64,000 nt of DNA. Origin: Deltaproteobacteria bacterium. GTDB lineage: Bacteria > Myxococcota_A > UBA9160 > UBA4427. The translations under genes and the position numbers were made by a program. The notes under the pieces were generated by a model. That model ran no database searches, was not told where the DNA came from, and saw nothing but the letters and a program-made list of their open reading frames with translations. Location: the NCBI GenBank assembly GCA_029261855.1, contig JAJDAN010000039.1, positions 1 to 64,000 of the forward strand, in the 5' to 3' direction. Each line of letters opens with the position of its first letter. The stretch's first letter is position 1. Shown piece after piece: positions 14,648-23,534 of the stretch.

Positions 14648-15406
14648 CTAACGCCCCGGCCAATCGACCTTGCTTCTCCTGGCGAAGGCCTTGGCGCCTT
14701 CGCTCCGGTCTTCGGAGTTCATGACACGGGTCTGGACCCAATCCGTGATCTGATCGACGGCGTTGTAGTCGAGTGTCGTGCCGCGGACCATCGATTCCTT
14801 CATCCCCTGAACGGCGACGGGGCTCAGCTCGCAGATCCGATGCGCTGCCTTCTCGGCCGCGGCCATGAGCTCGTCGCGGCCCACTACCTTGTTCACGAGT
14901 CCGACCTGATACGCCCGCGCTGCATCGACGCGCTCGGCCATGAGCAGTAGCTCGGAGGCGATTGCCCAGGGCATGATCCTGGGGAACCAGGCGGCCGGAA
15001 TCGTTGCGATCCCCCATTGCGGTTCGGGCAGCCAGAACGAAGTGTCGTCCGCCGCGATCCGAATATCCGCGTCGAGTGAGATCCACATGCCGTAGCCGAC
15101 GACGTGACCGTGCAATGCGGCGATGATCGGCTTGAACACGTTTCGGGTCTGGCTGATGTCGGGGAAATCGCCGGTGTACTTGTACCTGCCCGGTGTGCGT
15201 TCGGTCAGGTCTGCGCCCGCGCTGAAGCACTTCCCGTTTCCCGACAGAATGGCCACACGAAGATCTGCATCCTCGCTGAAGTCTTCCCAGACGGCGCCGA
15301 GCTCTTCGTGCATCTGCGTGTTCATCGCGTTCAGCTTGTCGGGGCGGTTGAGCGTGACGTACGCGATCGCGCCCTTCTTCTCGTACTCGACGGTTTCGAG
15401 GTCCAT
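14648..15406 (-). CDS. Enoyl-CoA hydratase/isomerase family protein
   Basis: A 252-residue crotonase-fold protein. It has AYVTLNRPDKLNAMN, the oxyanion-hole segment LSGNGKCFSAGADL, the second region IAALHGHVVGYGMWISLDADIRIA, and the third region EPQWGIATIPAAWFPRI. The ATG at 15404-15406 has AGGAAG eight bases upstream; a GTG three codons earlier is too close to it. Likely acts in fatty acid or related acyl-CoA degradation. It is the first host gene right of the element and points back toward the tRNA terminator. Confidence 0.88.
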   Translation of the reverse strand: MDLETVEYEKKGAIAYVTLNRPDKLNAMNTQMHEELGAVWEDFSEDADLRVAILSGNGKCFSAGADLTERTPGRYKYTGDFPDISQTRNVFKPIIAALHGHVVGYGMWISLDADIRIAADDTSFWLPEPQWGIATIPAAWFPRIMPWAIASELLLMAERVDAARAYQVGLVNKVVGRDELMAAAEKAAHRICELSPVAVQGMKESMVRGTTLDYNAVDQITDWVQTRVMNSEDRSEGAKAFARRSKVDWPGR

Positions 15407-15514
15407 TTCGTTCACTTCCTGACTGTTCCGGATATGGCGCGTGGCGTCGGCAACCGATCCGTGCCCCGCACAGATCTCAGGCTCGATGCTCTCTCGACAG
15501 GCTTCCTCGACAGG

Positions 15515-15865
15515 TCAACCGATCGCTGCGAGTAGCTCCTCGATGAGCCCATCGACGACCTTCACGTTCGAATATCCCATGTCCGCCAACGTCTTCGCGG
15601 CGAGGACGGCTCTGCCTCCACTCTTGCAGTGAATCAGGATGGGATGATCCGCAGTCGGGCAAACCTCGGCAATCTTGAACTCCAGAAAGCCCCGTGGGAT
15701 ATTGACGGCGGACGGAACCGATGCGCCCTGAAATTCGGCTGGCTCGCGGACGTCGATGATCGTGAGATCGGCCGCGTCGGCGATTCGACCCGCTGCTTCC
15801 TCGATGCTGCACGTGGACACAGTCCTCTTCTGAGCTTCGATCAGCTCGATGAACGAAGTCGGCAA
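15515..15865 (-). CDS. Single-domain rhodanese-like sulfurtransferase
   Basis: A 116-residue rhodanese domain with SIEEAAGRIADAADLTIIDVREPAEFQGASVP and the active-site loop HCKSGGRAVLAAKTL, where the Cys carries the persulfide. The TTG at 15863-15865 has AGGAG at good spacing; an ATG eleven codons earlier is the alternative. It is divergent from the PrdB/GrdB-like selenoprotein gene. Rhodaneses can handle selenium as well as sulfur, so a link to selenium metabolism is possible but unproven. Confidence 0.8.
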   Translation of the reverse strand: MPTSFIELIEAQKRTVSTCSIEEAAGRIADAADLTIIDVREPAEFQGASVPSAVNIPRGFLEFKIAEVCPTADHPILIHCKSGGRAVLAAKTLADMGYSNVKVVDGLIEELLAAIG

Positions 15866-16129
15866 TGCGGCTCTCCTCGAATGGGGTGCGGCATCCATCG
15901 TACACGATGCCCATCGGTCCGTTCCCGATCTGGAGCTTGCCACCGCCCCGCGGTCCGCTCGGGCCCACCCGTTCTGCAGCCGCCCCGGCTGCGTCCGTTC
16001 CACGGCCGAGAACCGGGAAAGCGCGATACAATGATCGCGTCGAGCCCAGGAGACGATGTTCCGCTGGCGCCCGGAGAGGTAGGGGGCTGCTGTCTGGTGA
16101 CGGCGGGATCGGGAAGCCAAGGAGAGGCC

Positions 16130-16918
16130 ATGTCCGAACCGATCCGTTACGTCGACCGATTGAAGACGCACTACGAGAGCCAGGGCTTTCCGCCCTACGC
16201 GTGGACGATCAACGAGGATGCACCGCTGTGCCGCCTCGACAATCCACTTTCGGAGTGCCGCGTCTCGATGCTCACCTCTGGAGGTGTTTCCTCCTGCTCG
16301 GCGCCTGCCTGGAATCCTCACGCACGCAACGACTTCCGTCTCGATGCCGTGGAAGCGGGGGCACAGAGCGATGCCTTCCAGATCCACGACGCCTACTACG
16401 ATCACAGTGACGCGGACCGCGATCTCAACTGCGTATTCCCGATTGATCGGCTGCGTGAGCTCGCCGCCGAGGGGATCATTGGAGCCGTAGCGCCCCGCCT
16501 GTGGAGCGGCTTCATGGGGCGCATCTACAAGCGGCGCGCCGTGATCGAAGACCACGCGCCAGCTCTCGCGAGGGAGCTGACCAACGACGAGGTGGATCTC
16601 TTTCTCCTCGTCCCTGCCTGACCTCTCGACCACCAGACCGTGGGTCTGGTCGCGCGCGTCGTAGAGGAGGCTGGAATTCCTACCGTCCTCGTCTCGACGG
16701 GTCGGGATCTGACGGCGCAAGTCCGTCCGCCCCGATCCGTCTTCGTGAACTTCCCAATGGGCAATCCTTTCGGCAGGCCCGGCGATGCAGCGACACAGCG
16801 CAAGGTGTTGCTGGAGGCGTTGCGCGCGGCGGAGCGCTGCGACGAGGCCGGACTGCTCATCGACCTGCAGCACGACTGGGGCGCGCCCTTCGGCACCATC
16901 ATGGACACCGAGAGCTAA
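16130..16918 (+). CDS. PrdB/GrdB-family reductase, probable selenoprotein (Sec164 encoded by UGA 16619-16621)
   Basis: Glycine/sarcosine/betaine/proline reductase selenoprotein B family. The first part ends ELTNDEVDLFLLVPA at a TGA. The same frame continues without loss of homology pattern: PLDHQTVGLVARVVEEAGIPTV, VFVNFPMGNPFGRPG and so on to TAA at 16916-16918, 262 residues with Sec164. Family hallmarks before the UGA include HDAYYDHSDADRDLNCVFPI and RLRELAAEGIIGAVAPR. The UGA occupies the place of the redox Cys in Cys-type relatives (a CPxCH-like motif), as I recall the family. A hairpin follows at once (16627-16652). AAGGAG precedes the start. A nonsense pseudogene is the alternative. Confidence 0.78.
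16627..16652 (+). promoter_or_regulatory. SECIS-like hairpin after the UGA of the PrdB/GrdB-like gene
   Basis: CGACCA (16627-16632) pairs with TGGTCG (16647-16652) and GACC (16636-16639) with GGTC (16643-16646), with a 5' bulge CCA and loop GTG. An alternative fold is a continuous ACCAGACC/GGTCTGGT stem. The loop begins 18 bases after the UGA and starts with G. This matches the usual layout of bacterial SECIS elements recognised by SelB. Confidence 0.6.
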
Positions 16919-17028
16919 CGAGGCTCTGCCTCAGACCGACACGCTGAGTCCCGCGCCTTGCACAAGGCGCTAGCGACAATCCCTCGAACACTTGCGGTGT
17001 GGTCGCCAGAATGAGACTCCGCCTGGCC

Positions 17029-17076
17029 GCTACCAAGTAATGAGACGCCCGGAGGCTTCGGCTTGCGGGAATTTCC
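17029..17076 (+). other. Degenerate copy of a tRNA 3' end plus terminator
   Basis: GCTACCA at 17029-17035 is followed by ACGCCCGGAGGCTTCGGCTTGCGGG (17045-17069), which differs by two bases from the terminator segment behind the tRNA-Met fragment at 14546-14570. The second arm has decayed (AATTTC instead of CGTTTC). It lies in a spacer at 16919-17129 with no gene. It may be an old attachment or duplication scar. Confidence 0.4.
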
Positions 17077-17129
17077 GTTTGGAGCCGGCGCCTTCACGCG
17101 CCGAGCGCTCCCAGGCCCCGGCTCGGTCT

Positions 17130-17816
17130 TCAAGAAGCGGTGCTACGGGATACCTCGGCCTCGCGCAGCAGGGCTTCGATGTGGCATCGAGACCGGGATC
17201 GTGCTCGGCGTGACGCCAGCACGAGGAGGGTCTGCGGGACCACCGCGAGATCACTCGCCAGGGTGCGTATCGCCAGCCACTGGATGCCGTGCGCGACCTT
17301 GGCCGGGACGAGGATGCGTCGATAGGTCTGCGTCGGGTTCGGGAATTGCCGGAGCAGCTCGTCCTCCCCGATGAACGCGAGCTGCGTCGGGCCGGTAATG
17401 CCAGGCCGCACCGACAGCCAGCGGTCGAGCTGCTCGTCGTCGACCGCCGAGAGGTTGGCGGGCGTCTCGGGCCGCGGCCCCACGAGCGCCATGGGGCCGC
17501 GGAGCACGTCGTAGAGCTGGGGCAGCTCGTCAAGGCGGAAGCGGCGAAGCCAAACCCCGATACGCGTCACGCGGGGATCTCCCTCGGGAGCGATCTCGTC
17601 ATCGCCATCGCTGCCTGGATCGAGCGTTCTGAACTTGTGAATGCGAAACGGCTCGCGGCTCCGGCCCAGCCGGACCTGGCTGAAGAACACCGGCCCGCCG
17701 CTCGATACCGCAATGGCTGCCGCGATCGCTAGCATGACGGGAGCTAGCAGGATCAGGGCCACTCCCGCCAGGCAGAGGTCCACGGCGCGTGGCAATGTTC
17801 GTGCGGACTCGTTCAC
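17130..17816 (-). CDS. Undecaprenyl-phosphate sugar transferase family protein
   Basis: A 228-residue bacterial sugar transferase (WcaJ/PglC type). It has one N-terminal membrane helix (LCLAGVALILLAPVMLAIAAAIAV), then GGPVFFSQVRLGRSREPFRIHKFRT, RVTRIGVWLRRFRLDELPQL, LVGPRPE and VRPGITGPTQL, all hallmark motifs. It transfers a sugar-1-phosphate to a polyprenyl phosphate, starting an exopolysaccharide or O-antigen repeat. No other glycan genes lie beside it; the divergent UbiA gene uses a related polyprenyl chemistry. Confidence 0.9.
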   Translation of the reverse strand: MNESARTLPRAVDLCLAGVALILLAPVMLAIAAAIAVSSGGPVFFSQVRLGRSREPFRIHKFRTLDPGSDGDDEIAPEGDPRVTRIGVWLRRFRLDELPQLYDVLRGPMALVGPRPETPANLSAVDDEQLDRWLSVRPGITGPTQLAFIGEDELLRQFPNPTQTYRRILVPAKVAHGIQWLAIRTLASDLAVVPQTLLVLASRRARSRSRCHIEALLREAEVSRSTAS

Positions 17817-17878
17817 GAATGTCGTTTCACGCGTTTGACGGGAATCACGGACTCGATTTCCAGACCGGAGTGCGGAGC

Positions 17879-18793
17879 ATGCCCCAGGGAAGACGCTGGC
17901 AGGGCTTCTGGAGTCTCGCCGATCCGAAGATCAGCATCACCTCGGTTGCTTGCATGGTGGTGGGCGCCTCCGTTGCAGCCACCCACGGCCCCCTCGATTG
18001 GTCCTGGCTCGGAGTTCTGGCGCTCGCTCTCTTCTGCATGGAGGTCGCCAAGAATGCATGGGGCGACGTATTCGACTACGACTCCGGCACGGATCTGGCT
18101 GTAGCGCCCGAGGATCGAACGAACTTCTCGGGTGGCAAGCGCGTGCTGGTCGATGCACTGCTCACCCGGGGCGAGACGTGGGCGCTCGCAGGCGGATTCG
18201 GTGCGATCGGCCTGGGCCTCGGAGCCGCCATCGTCTCTCTGCGGGAGCCGTCGGTGTTCTGGATCGGTGCCCTCGGGCTCGCACTGGGCTGGTCGTATCA
18301 CGGCCCGCCCCTCAAGCTCGCGTATCGCGGTCTCGGCGAGCTGGATGTCGTGCTCTGTTATGGACCGGTTCTGGTGCTGGCGACCTGCGTGATTCTGACC
18401 GGCGACCTGAGCTTCCCGGCGTTCTGGTTGTCCCTGCCGCTCGGGATCTTCATCGCCGCCTTCCTCTGGGTCAACGAGTTCCCCGACTTCCTGGCCGATC
18501 GCTCGGCGGGGAAGAGCAATCTGGTCGCGCGGCTTGGCCGGCGCGCAGCCAGTCGCGTCCTTCCGGGAATCTACGCCGCTGGCTTTGCGCTCCTCGCGAG
18601 TTCGCTCTTCCTCGGCCTGCCTGCCTCCGTACTCCTTGGCTTCGTGGCGCTGCCGACCGCTGTATACGCCAGCGCACGGGTTTGGAGCGCGCCCGAGACC
18701 TTCTACCGCACGCATCCGGTACAACCGGCCGCACTGCTCACCTTCGTCCTCTACTCGCTGGGTGTCGGCGCCGGCCTCCTCTTCGGTGCGTGA
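17879..18793 (+). CDS. UbiA-family prenyltransferase (MenA-like)
   Basis: A 304-residue integral membrane protein with about eight hydrophobic segments. The two Asp-rich motifs are NAWGDVFDYDSGTD and NEFPDFLADRSAGKSNL, which bind the prenyl diphosphate through Mg2+. It resembles the MenA/UbiA group that prenylates an aromatic or naphthoic acid acceptor; the acceptor cannot be read from sequence. The ATG at 17879 is preferred, with GGAG upstream, over a longer frame overlapping the divergent sugar transferase. Confidence 0.88.
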   Translation: MPQGRRWQGFWSLADPKISITSVACMVVGASVAATHGPLDWSWLGVLALALFCMEVAKNAWGDVFDYDSGTDLAVAPEDRTNFSGGKRVLVDALLTRGETWALAGGFGAIGLGLGAAIVSLREPSVFWIGALGLALGWSYHGPPLKLAYRGLGELDVVLCYGPVLVLATCVILTGDLSFPAFWLSLPLGIFIAAFLWVNEFPDFLADRSAGKSNLVARLGRRAASRVLPGIYAAGFALLASSLFLGLPASVLLGFVALPTAVYASARVWSAPETFYRTHPVQPAALLTFVLYSLGVGAGLLFGA

Positions 18794-18868
18794 TCGGTCC
18801 TGGCCTGTCTCCGAAGCGAATTCATGGGTTCGGTCACGTGGTCCATCGTATGCTTTCCAGGTTTCGGT

Positions 18869-19792
18869 TCAGGCTGCGAGTGGTCGACCCAGCGTGACGT
18901 CGCCCGCGATCGTCGTTCGGTTGATGATTCGATTGACGCCCGGCTTCGTTCCGGTCGTGCAGTGCATCGCGCGCCAGTTGTCCCAAAGAATCATGTCGCC
19001 GGCTCGCCATTCATGGAAATAGTGGAACTCGGGTTTCCGAACATGCTCGACGAGGTGCTGCAGCAGGTCATCCGCCTCTGCCGCCGCCATCCCCATCTTC
19101 TCAGGCTCGATGACCCGGTCGAGAAACTGCTCGACGATCTCGAGAACTTTGGCTCCCGTGACGGGGTGTTCGACGACCGCGGGATAGACCGCGTCGGGGA
19201 ATTCCGGAAAACCGACATCGGCGGGCTTCTTCGGACTCATCGGGCCGGGCTGATATCCGTCGAGATCGACGAAGCGCATCTTCGTTCGTTGCATCTCGAA
19301 TCGATAGGCGACTTCCAGGTTCGCGATCTTGTCCTGGCTTTCGCGGTCGAGGGCGTCATAGGCGAGGGCCAGATCACCGAAACCCGTCAGCCCCCCCTCC
19401 CCCGCGACCTCTACGGCACGGAGCAGAGCGCCGTGATTTGGCCGACCGGTGTAGTGGAGATCCATATGCCAGTCGAGGCGGCCGACGATCGGTTCGCCGT
19501 GGTAGTAGGCCGTGTTCAAGGCATCCCTTTCCCCTCCGTTTTGGAGAACGAAGAGCTCCGGAAATTCATGCGAACGTGTGACCTCGAGAGGGTGTTTCTC
19601 GAGCGGCCCGAAGATTCGACTGAACTCGATCTGCCGGTGCGGGTCGACGTCCTGATCGCGAAAGAGCAGGATCGCATGTTCGTACCAAAGCGACTTCAGC
19701 TCGGCTCTCGCCTCCTCGGTCAGGGGGGTTCGGATGTCCAAGCCGCTGATCTCAGCGCCGACATTTTCGAGGGGCGTCACTTTGAATGACAT
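18869..19792 (-). CDS. TauD/TfdA-family Fe(II)/2-oxoglutarate dioxygenase
   Basis: A 307-residue protein with the iron-binding HxD in DWHMDLHY (His109, Asp111), the distal His region ILWDNWRAMHCT and the 2-oxoglutarate-binding Arg in RIINRTTI. N-terminal NVGAEISGLDIRTPL is typical of TauD/TfdA proteins. The substrate (taurine, phenoxyacid, carnitine-like) is not determined. It is divergent from the aidB-like gene with a 144-base shared spacer. Confidence 0.9.
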   Translation of the reverse strand: MSFKVTPLENVGAEISGLDIRTPLTEEARAELKSLWYEHAILLFRDQDVDPHRQIEFSRIFGPLEKHPLEVTRSHEFPELFVLQNGGERDALNTAYYHGEPIVGRLDWHMDLHYTGRPNHGALLRAVEVAGEGGLTGFGDLALAYDALDRESQDKIANLEVAYRFEMQRTKMRFVDLDGYQPGPMSPKKPADVGFPEFPDAVYPAVVEHPVTGAKVLEIVEQFLDRVIEPEKMGMAAAEADDLLQHLVEHVRKPEFHYFHEWRAGDMILWDNWRAMHCTTGTKPGVNRIINRTTIAGDVTLGRPLAA

Positions 19793-19936
19793 GAATGGGG
19801 CTTCCCTCTTGTTAGTCCGAGTGACGCGGCAGCCACGAAAGCATCGAACGCTCTCAGGGTGCCCGGTGGCCTCAAGCTCCACCGAGACGCTACCCTCCGG
19901 CATTGCAACCCATTGGGGATCGGGGGACGACGAGCC

Positions 19937-21625
19937 ATGAGCGACTTCGAAGAACCTCGAGAATCAAGCGATCATTGGCTGGCCGAGACCCACGTCGTCG
20001 AGAACATGCCGCCGGCGCTCGAGAACGAGAACTTCTACACCAGCGATCGGGCGCTGTGCGAATCCGTTTCTCGCGAATGCGCGGGCTGGGCCGAAGGGGA
20101 GCTTCGCGATTTCGGAGCACTCACGGGCTCGCCGGAAATGGTCGAGCTCGGGTTTCAGGCAAACGCGAACAAGCCTGAACTTCGCAGTCATGATCGATTC
20201 GGTAATCGCATCGACGAGGTTCGATTTCATCCGGCGTACCATCGACTGATGCAGGTCTCGATCGAGCACGGCCTGCACTCGTCGCACTGGGCGGATCCTC
20301 GGCCTGGTGCACACGTTGCACGAGCCGCGAAATTCTACATGCAGTCGCAGGTCGAGGCCGGGCATGGCTGCCCGATCACGATGACCTCGGCCGCAATCCC
20401 CGCGTTGCGTCATCAGAACGAGGTCTTCGACCGCTGGGCGCCAAGGATCATGGCTCGCGACTACGACCCGCGAAACGTCACGCATGAAGAGAAGTCCGGG
20501 CTCACGATCGGCATGGCGATGACGGAGAAGCAGGGTGGCTCGGACGTACGAAGCAATTCCACCGTCGCTCATCCCGTTGCCTCGGGCGGACCTGGGGAGG
20601 CGTATGAGTTGGTCGGACACAAATACTTCGTCTCGGCCCCAATGTGCGATGCCTTCCTTGTGCTGGCCCAGGCGCCCCGTGGCCTCTCGTGTTTTCTTCT
20701 GCCGCGATGGAGGCCGGATGGACTGAAGAACGCGATGCAGATCCAACGTCTCAAGGACAAGATGGGCAATGTTTCCAACGCCTCGAGCGAGATCGAGCTG
20801 CGCGGCGCGATCGCCTGGATGGTGGGAGAGGAAGGCCGTGGAGTCCCCACGATCATCGACATGGTCGCGATGACCCGCTTCGATTGCATGGTGGGCTCGT
20901 CGGCCGGGATGCGTCAGGCTGTCTCCCAGGCAACTCACCACTGTGCGAACCGCTCCGCCTTCGGGAAGCGGCTCGACGACCAACCTCTGATGCAGAACGT
21001 TCTGGCGGACCTGGCCATCGAACACGAAGCGGCATTGGCCATGACGATGCGGATCGCGCGGGCCCTCGATCATCGCGACGACTCGAAAGAGGACCTGCTG
21101 GTGCGAATCGGAACCGCCATCGGCAAGTACTGGATCTGCAAGCGCACCCCCGGCCACGCCTACGAAGCAATGGAATGCATCGGAGGAAGTGGTGTCATCG
21201 AAGAATGCATCATGCCGCGACTCTTTCGGGAATCGCCGATCAACGCGATCTGGGAGGGCAGCGGAAACGTACAGTGCCTCGACGTGCTGCGCGCGATGCG
21301 AAAGAACAAGGGCTCTCTAGAGGTCTTCCTCGGGGAAGTGGAGCAAGCGCGCGGCGGCGATGCGCGCCTCGACGCCTTCCTCGATTCCCTCGAGAACGAA
21401 CTCCTCGATCAGGAGGGGCTCGAGTACCGGGCGCGGCGAGTCGTCGGGAGAATGGCGCTCGCCTTCCAGGGTGCGTTGTTGGTGCAGTCGGGCCCGGGCG
21501 CGGTGGCCGATGCGTTCTGCGCCTCGCGGTTGGCGGGCGAAGGCTCGGGCTGGCTCTATGGTGACTTGCCCCGAGGCGTCGATTGCAGGGCGATCATCGA
21601 ACGCGCTCGCTGTCATTCCAGCTAA
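19937..21625 (+). CDS. AidB-like acyl-CoA dehydrogenase family protein
   Basis: A 562-residue acyl-CoA dehydrogenase of the AidB subgroup. It has the long N-terminal domain (VVENMPPALENENFYTSD), CPITMTSAAIPAL, GMAMTEKQGGSDVRSNST, the FAD-binding RSAFGKRLDDQPLMQNVLADLA and ECIGGSGVIEE with INAIWEGSGNVQCLD near the end. AidB binds FAD and DNA in the adaptive alkylation response in E. coli; here its role could be that or fatty acid oxidation. Divergent from the TauD-like gene. Confidence 0.88.
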   Translation: MSDFEEPRESSDHWLAETHVVENMPPALENENFYTSDRALCESVSRECAGWAEGELRDFGALTGSPEMVELGFQANANKPELRSHDRFGNRIDEVRFHPAYHRLMQVSIEHGLHSSHWADPRPGAHVARAAKFYMQSQVEAGHGCPITMTSAAIPALRHQNEVFDRWAPRIMARDYDPRNVTHEEKSGLTIGMAMTEKQGGSDVRSNSTVAHPVASGGPGEAYELVGHKYFVSAPMCDAFLVLAQAPRGLSCFLLPRWRPDGLKNAMQIQRLKDKMGNVSNASSEIELRGAIAWMVGEEGRGVPTIIDMVAMTRFDCMVGSSAGMRQAVSQATHHCANRSAFGKRLDDQPLMQNVLADLAIEHEAALAMTMRIARALDHRDDSKEDLLVRIGTAIGKYWICKRTPGHAYEAMECIGGSGVIEECIMPRLFRESPINAIWEGSGNVQCLDVLRAMRKNKGSLEVFLGEVEQARGGDARLDAFLDSLENELLDQEGLEYRARRVVGRMALAFQGALLVQSGPGAVADAFCASRLAGEGSGWLYGDLPRGVDCRAIIERARCHSS

Positions 21626-21653
21626 CACGAGGGCGCCGCGCTATCTGGCCGCG

Positions 21654-21806
21654 CTACGCGTTGATCATGATCTTGAGCGCCTTCGTCTCGGCTGCGCGAC
21701 TGAACACGTCGTAGGCCTCGATCATCTCCTCGAGCTTGAAGGTATGGCTCACGAAGGTGTCGGCTACGATCTTTCCGATCGTGATCGGTGTGAAGAAGTA
21801 GAAGAT
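21654..21806 (-). pseudogene. 3' remnant of a zinc-type alcohol dehydrogenase
   Basis: The last ~45 codons of a leftward frame read IGKIVADTFVSHTFKLEEMIEAYDVF and ALKIMINA, the usual C-terminus of Zn-dependent medium-chain dehydrogenases. The upstream frame lacks the GHE zinc and GxGxxG cofactor motifs, so only the 3' end remains. The rest of the interval 21807-22095 holds no convincing gene. Deletion of most of the gene next to the regulator gene is inferred. Confidence 0.5.
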
Positions 21807-22095
21807 CGAGAACGATCGCCAGAACCGATTCCACAGTCGTCGTGCGATTCTCGGATGACCGTCTCGGGCGTAGCTGAATCGGTGCCAGAACTGGCATGGG
21901 TCGTCGGTGCGGCGCATCGCGCCACTTCCGAAGACGACCAGCAGAGCTCGACGAGTCTCCTCTCCGAGTCCCGCAGCCAGGGTCCGCCGTCGACTCTCGC
22001 CGCAAGGCGGCGAGAACGCGCGCAACGTCCGGCGGCAACGGCGGCCAGCGGCCGAGGTGTGTGTCCGAGCGAAGACGATAGCCACAGCTCGCTAG

Positions 22096-23349
22096 CTACC
22101 CCGTGCTTCGCATCAGTCCGCTGAGCTCCGTGCGAGATCCGATCCCGAGCTTTCGGTAGATCGATTGCGCCTGATTCGCCACGGTGCGCTCCGTGGTTCT
22201 GCGTTGCCGGCCGATCTCGCCGTAGGTCGCACCCTGCACCAGACTCAGGGCGACGGCGCGCTCAGCTTCCGTGAGTCGCGAGAGTGTCTCGGGGTCGAGC
22301 AGGGGAAGCAACCCAACCGCCAGGGGCTCGCCCGCGAGTTCGAGTTCCATGAGCCGCTGCCGCATGCCACCCGGCGAGAACAATGCGGCGAGCTCACTGT
22401 GCGACTGCAGGCCTAGCTTGATTCGGGCACGGGCCAGTGCGTTCGCGACGGTCGAGGTCGCGAGCCCGAGCGCGTACGCGATCTCCTTGGGCGCGTACCC
22501 GAAACCCAGAAGCTCGGCGGTCTGTAGCTCGCGATCGGCCAGCCCGCGCGGGTCCTTGGCGCCCGGTTCGTTCGGCCGAGCCACGAGGAAACGCCGACCG
22601 TCGCTGTCGAATTGATCGACGAGAGACCAGCGACCGCGCACGAGACCCTGCCAGAGAGCGAGGGACTCGTCGCTGTCGCGCCTGCGCGTGGCGCCGCGCG
22701 CACGTTCGGCTCGTAGGGCGGCATCCCGCAGCACGTTCCGTGCTGACTGCGATCTGGCGTTCCCCCGAGCATCGCGAACTCGACCGTTCGGCTCGAGGAT
22801 CGCCTCGACCGATGGGTCGTCGAGGGAGAGGGACTCGAGTGCCAGCCGCAAGCGGTAGGCGGCGCCGGTATGCAGTGCGACCTGACGCCAGCGCGCACGT
22901 TCAGACGGAGGCATCGTTCCGAGTTCCGCCACCGGAGCCATGATCGCCAGACCCGCGCCCCCGCCCGCGTGCGCCACGCATCCAACCCCGTCCGCTCCGC
23001 GACCACTCGAGATTCGCCGGAAACGCTCGATCTCGCTGGATCCGGGCATGGCCCCGATGACCTCGGACACCGTTCCTGCCGGGGTGCCACTACGAAAGAC
23101 CGCTTCGATCGTGCTGGCAGGCGACTCCAGGACGACGCGATTTGTAACCGCGACCGCGTCGGCTGGCCCTCGAGCCATGGCGAGGTGTCGCAAGGCGACA
23201 CCATCCGTCTGCGTCTGAAACGCCATGGCCGCCGTCCCCTGACCTCGGTCGAGAATCGGAGCCGAGGTTTCGGCGATCTGCTGCAGCCAGGCGGGGAAGT
23301 CCGCCTCGAGGCTGTATGCGGCTTCGAGAATTGCGATCCAGTCGTTCAT
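22096..23349 (-). CDS. LuxR-type transcriptional regulator with two HTH domains
   Basis: A 417-residue protein. The N-terminal ~260 residues resemble a sensory or GAF-like domain without a receiver. Two LuxR-type HTH regions follow. The first, at about 270-322, reads LADRELQTAELLGFGYAPKEIAYALGL and LARARIKLGL. The second, at about 359-413, reads LTEAERAVALSLVQGATYGEIG and ERTVANQAQSIYRKLGIGSR. Two consecutive LuxR HTH units in one chain are uncommon. The start MNDWIAIL at 23347-23349 is chosen over a longer, Arg-rich extension. The target is unknown; the divergent sorting-tail gene is one candidate. Confidence 0.85.
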   Translation of the reverse strand: MNDWIAILEAAYSLEADFPAWLQQIAETSAPILDRGQGTAAMAFQTQTDGVALRHLAMARGPADAVAVTNRVVLESPASTIEAVFRSGTPAGTVSEVIGAMPGSSEIERFRRISSGRGADGVGCVAHAGGGAGLAIMAPVAELGTMPPSERARWRQVALHTGAAYRLRLALESLSLDDPSVEAILEPNGRVRDARGNARSQSARNVLRDAALRAERARGATRRRDSDESLALWQGLVRGRWSLVDQFDSDGRRFLVARPNEPGAKDPRGLADRELQTAELLGFGYAPKEIAYALGLATSTVANALARARIKLGLQSHSELAALFSPGGMRQRLMELELAGEPLAVGLLPLLDPETLSRLTEAERAVALSLVQGATYGEIGRQRRTTERTVANQAQSIYRKLGIGSRTELSGLMRSTG

Positions 23350-23534
23350 TCGCTGCGCCTCGTCCCCTGGGCGATGGCAGTGCCCAAGGCAGGCCAGCCC
23401 CTCCGCCTGCGAAGCGTACAGCGTCCGCCTACGGCATCGCCTGGAGTGCCTTCTCGGCCCCCCGATCACTGGGCAAAAATGACCATGGATCGATCCGGCG
23501 ATTCCGCGTTACCCCCTTTGATGGAGGCGAAACC

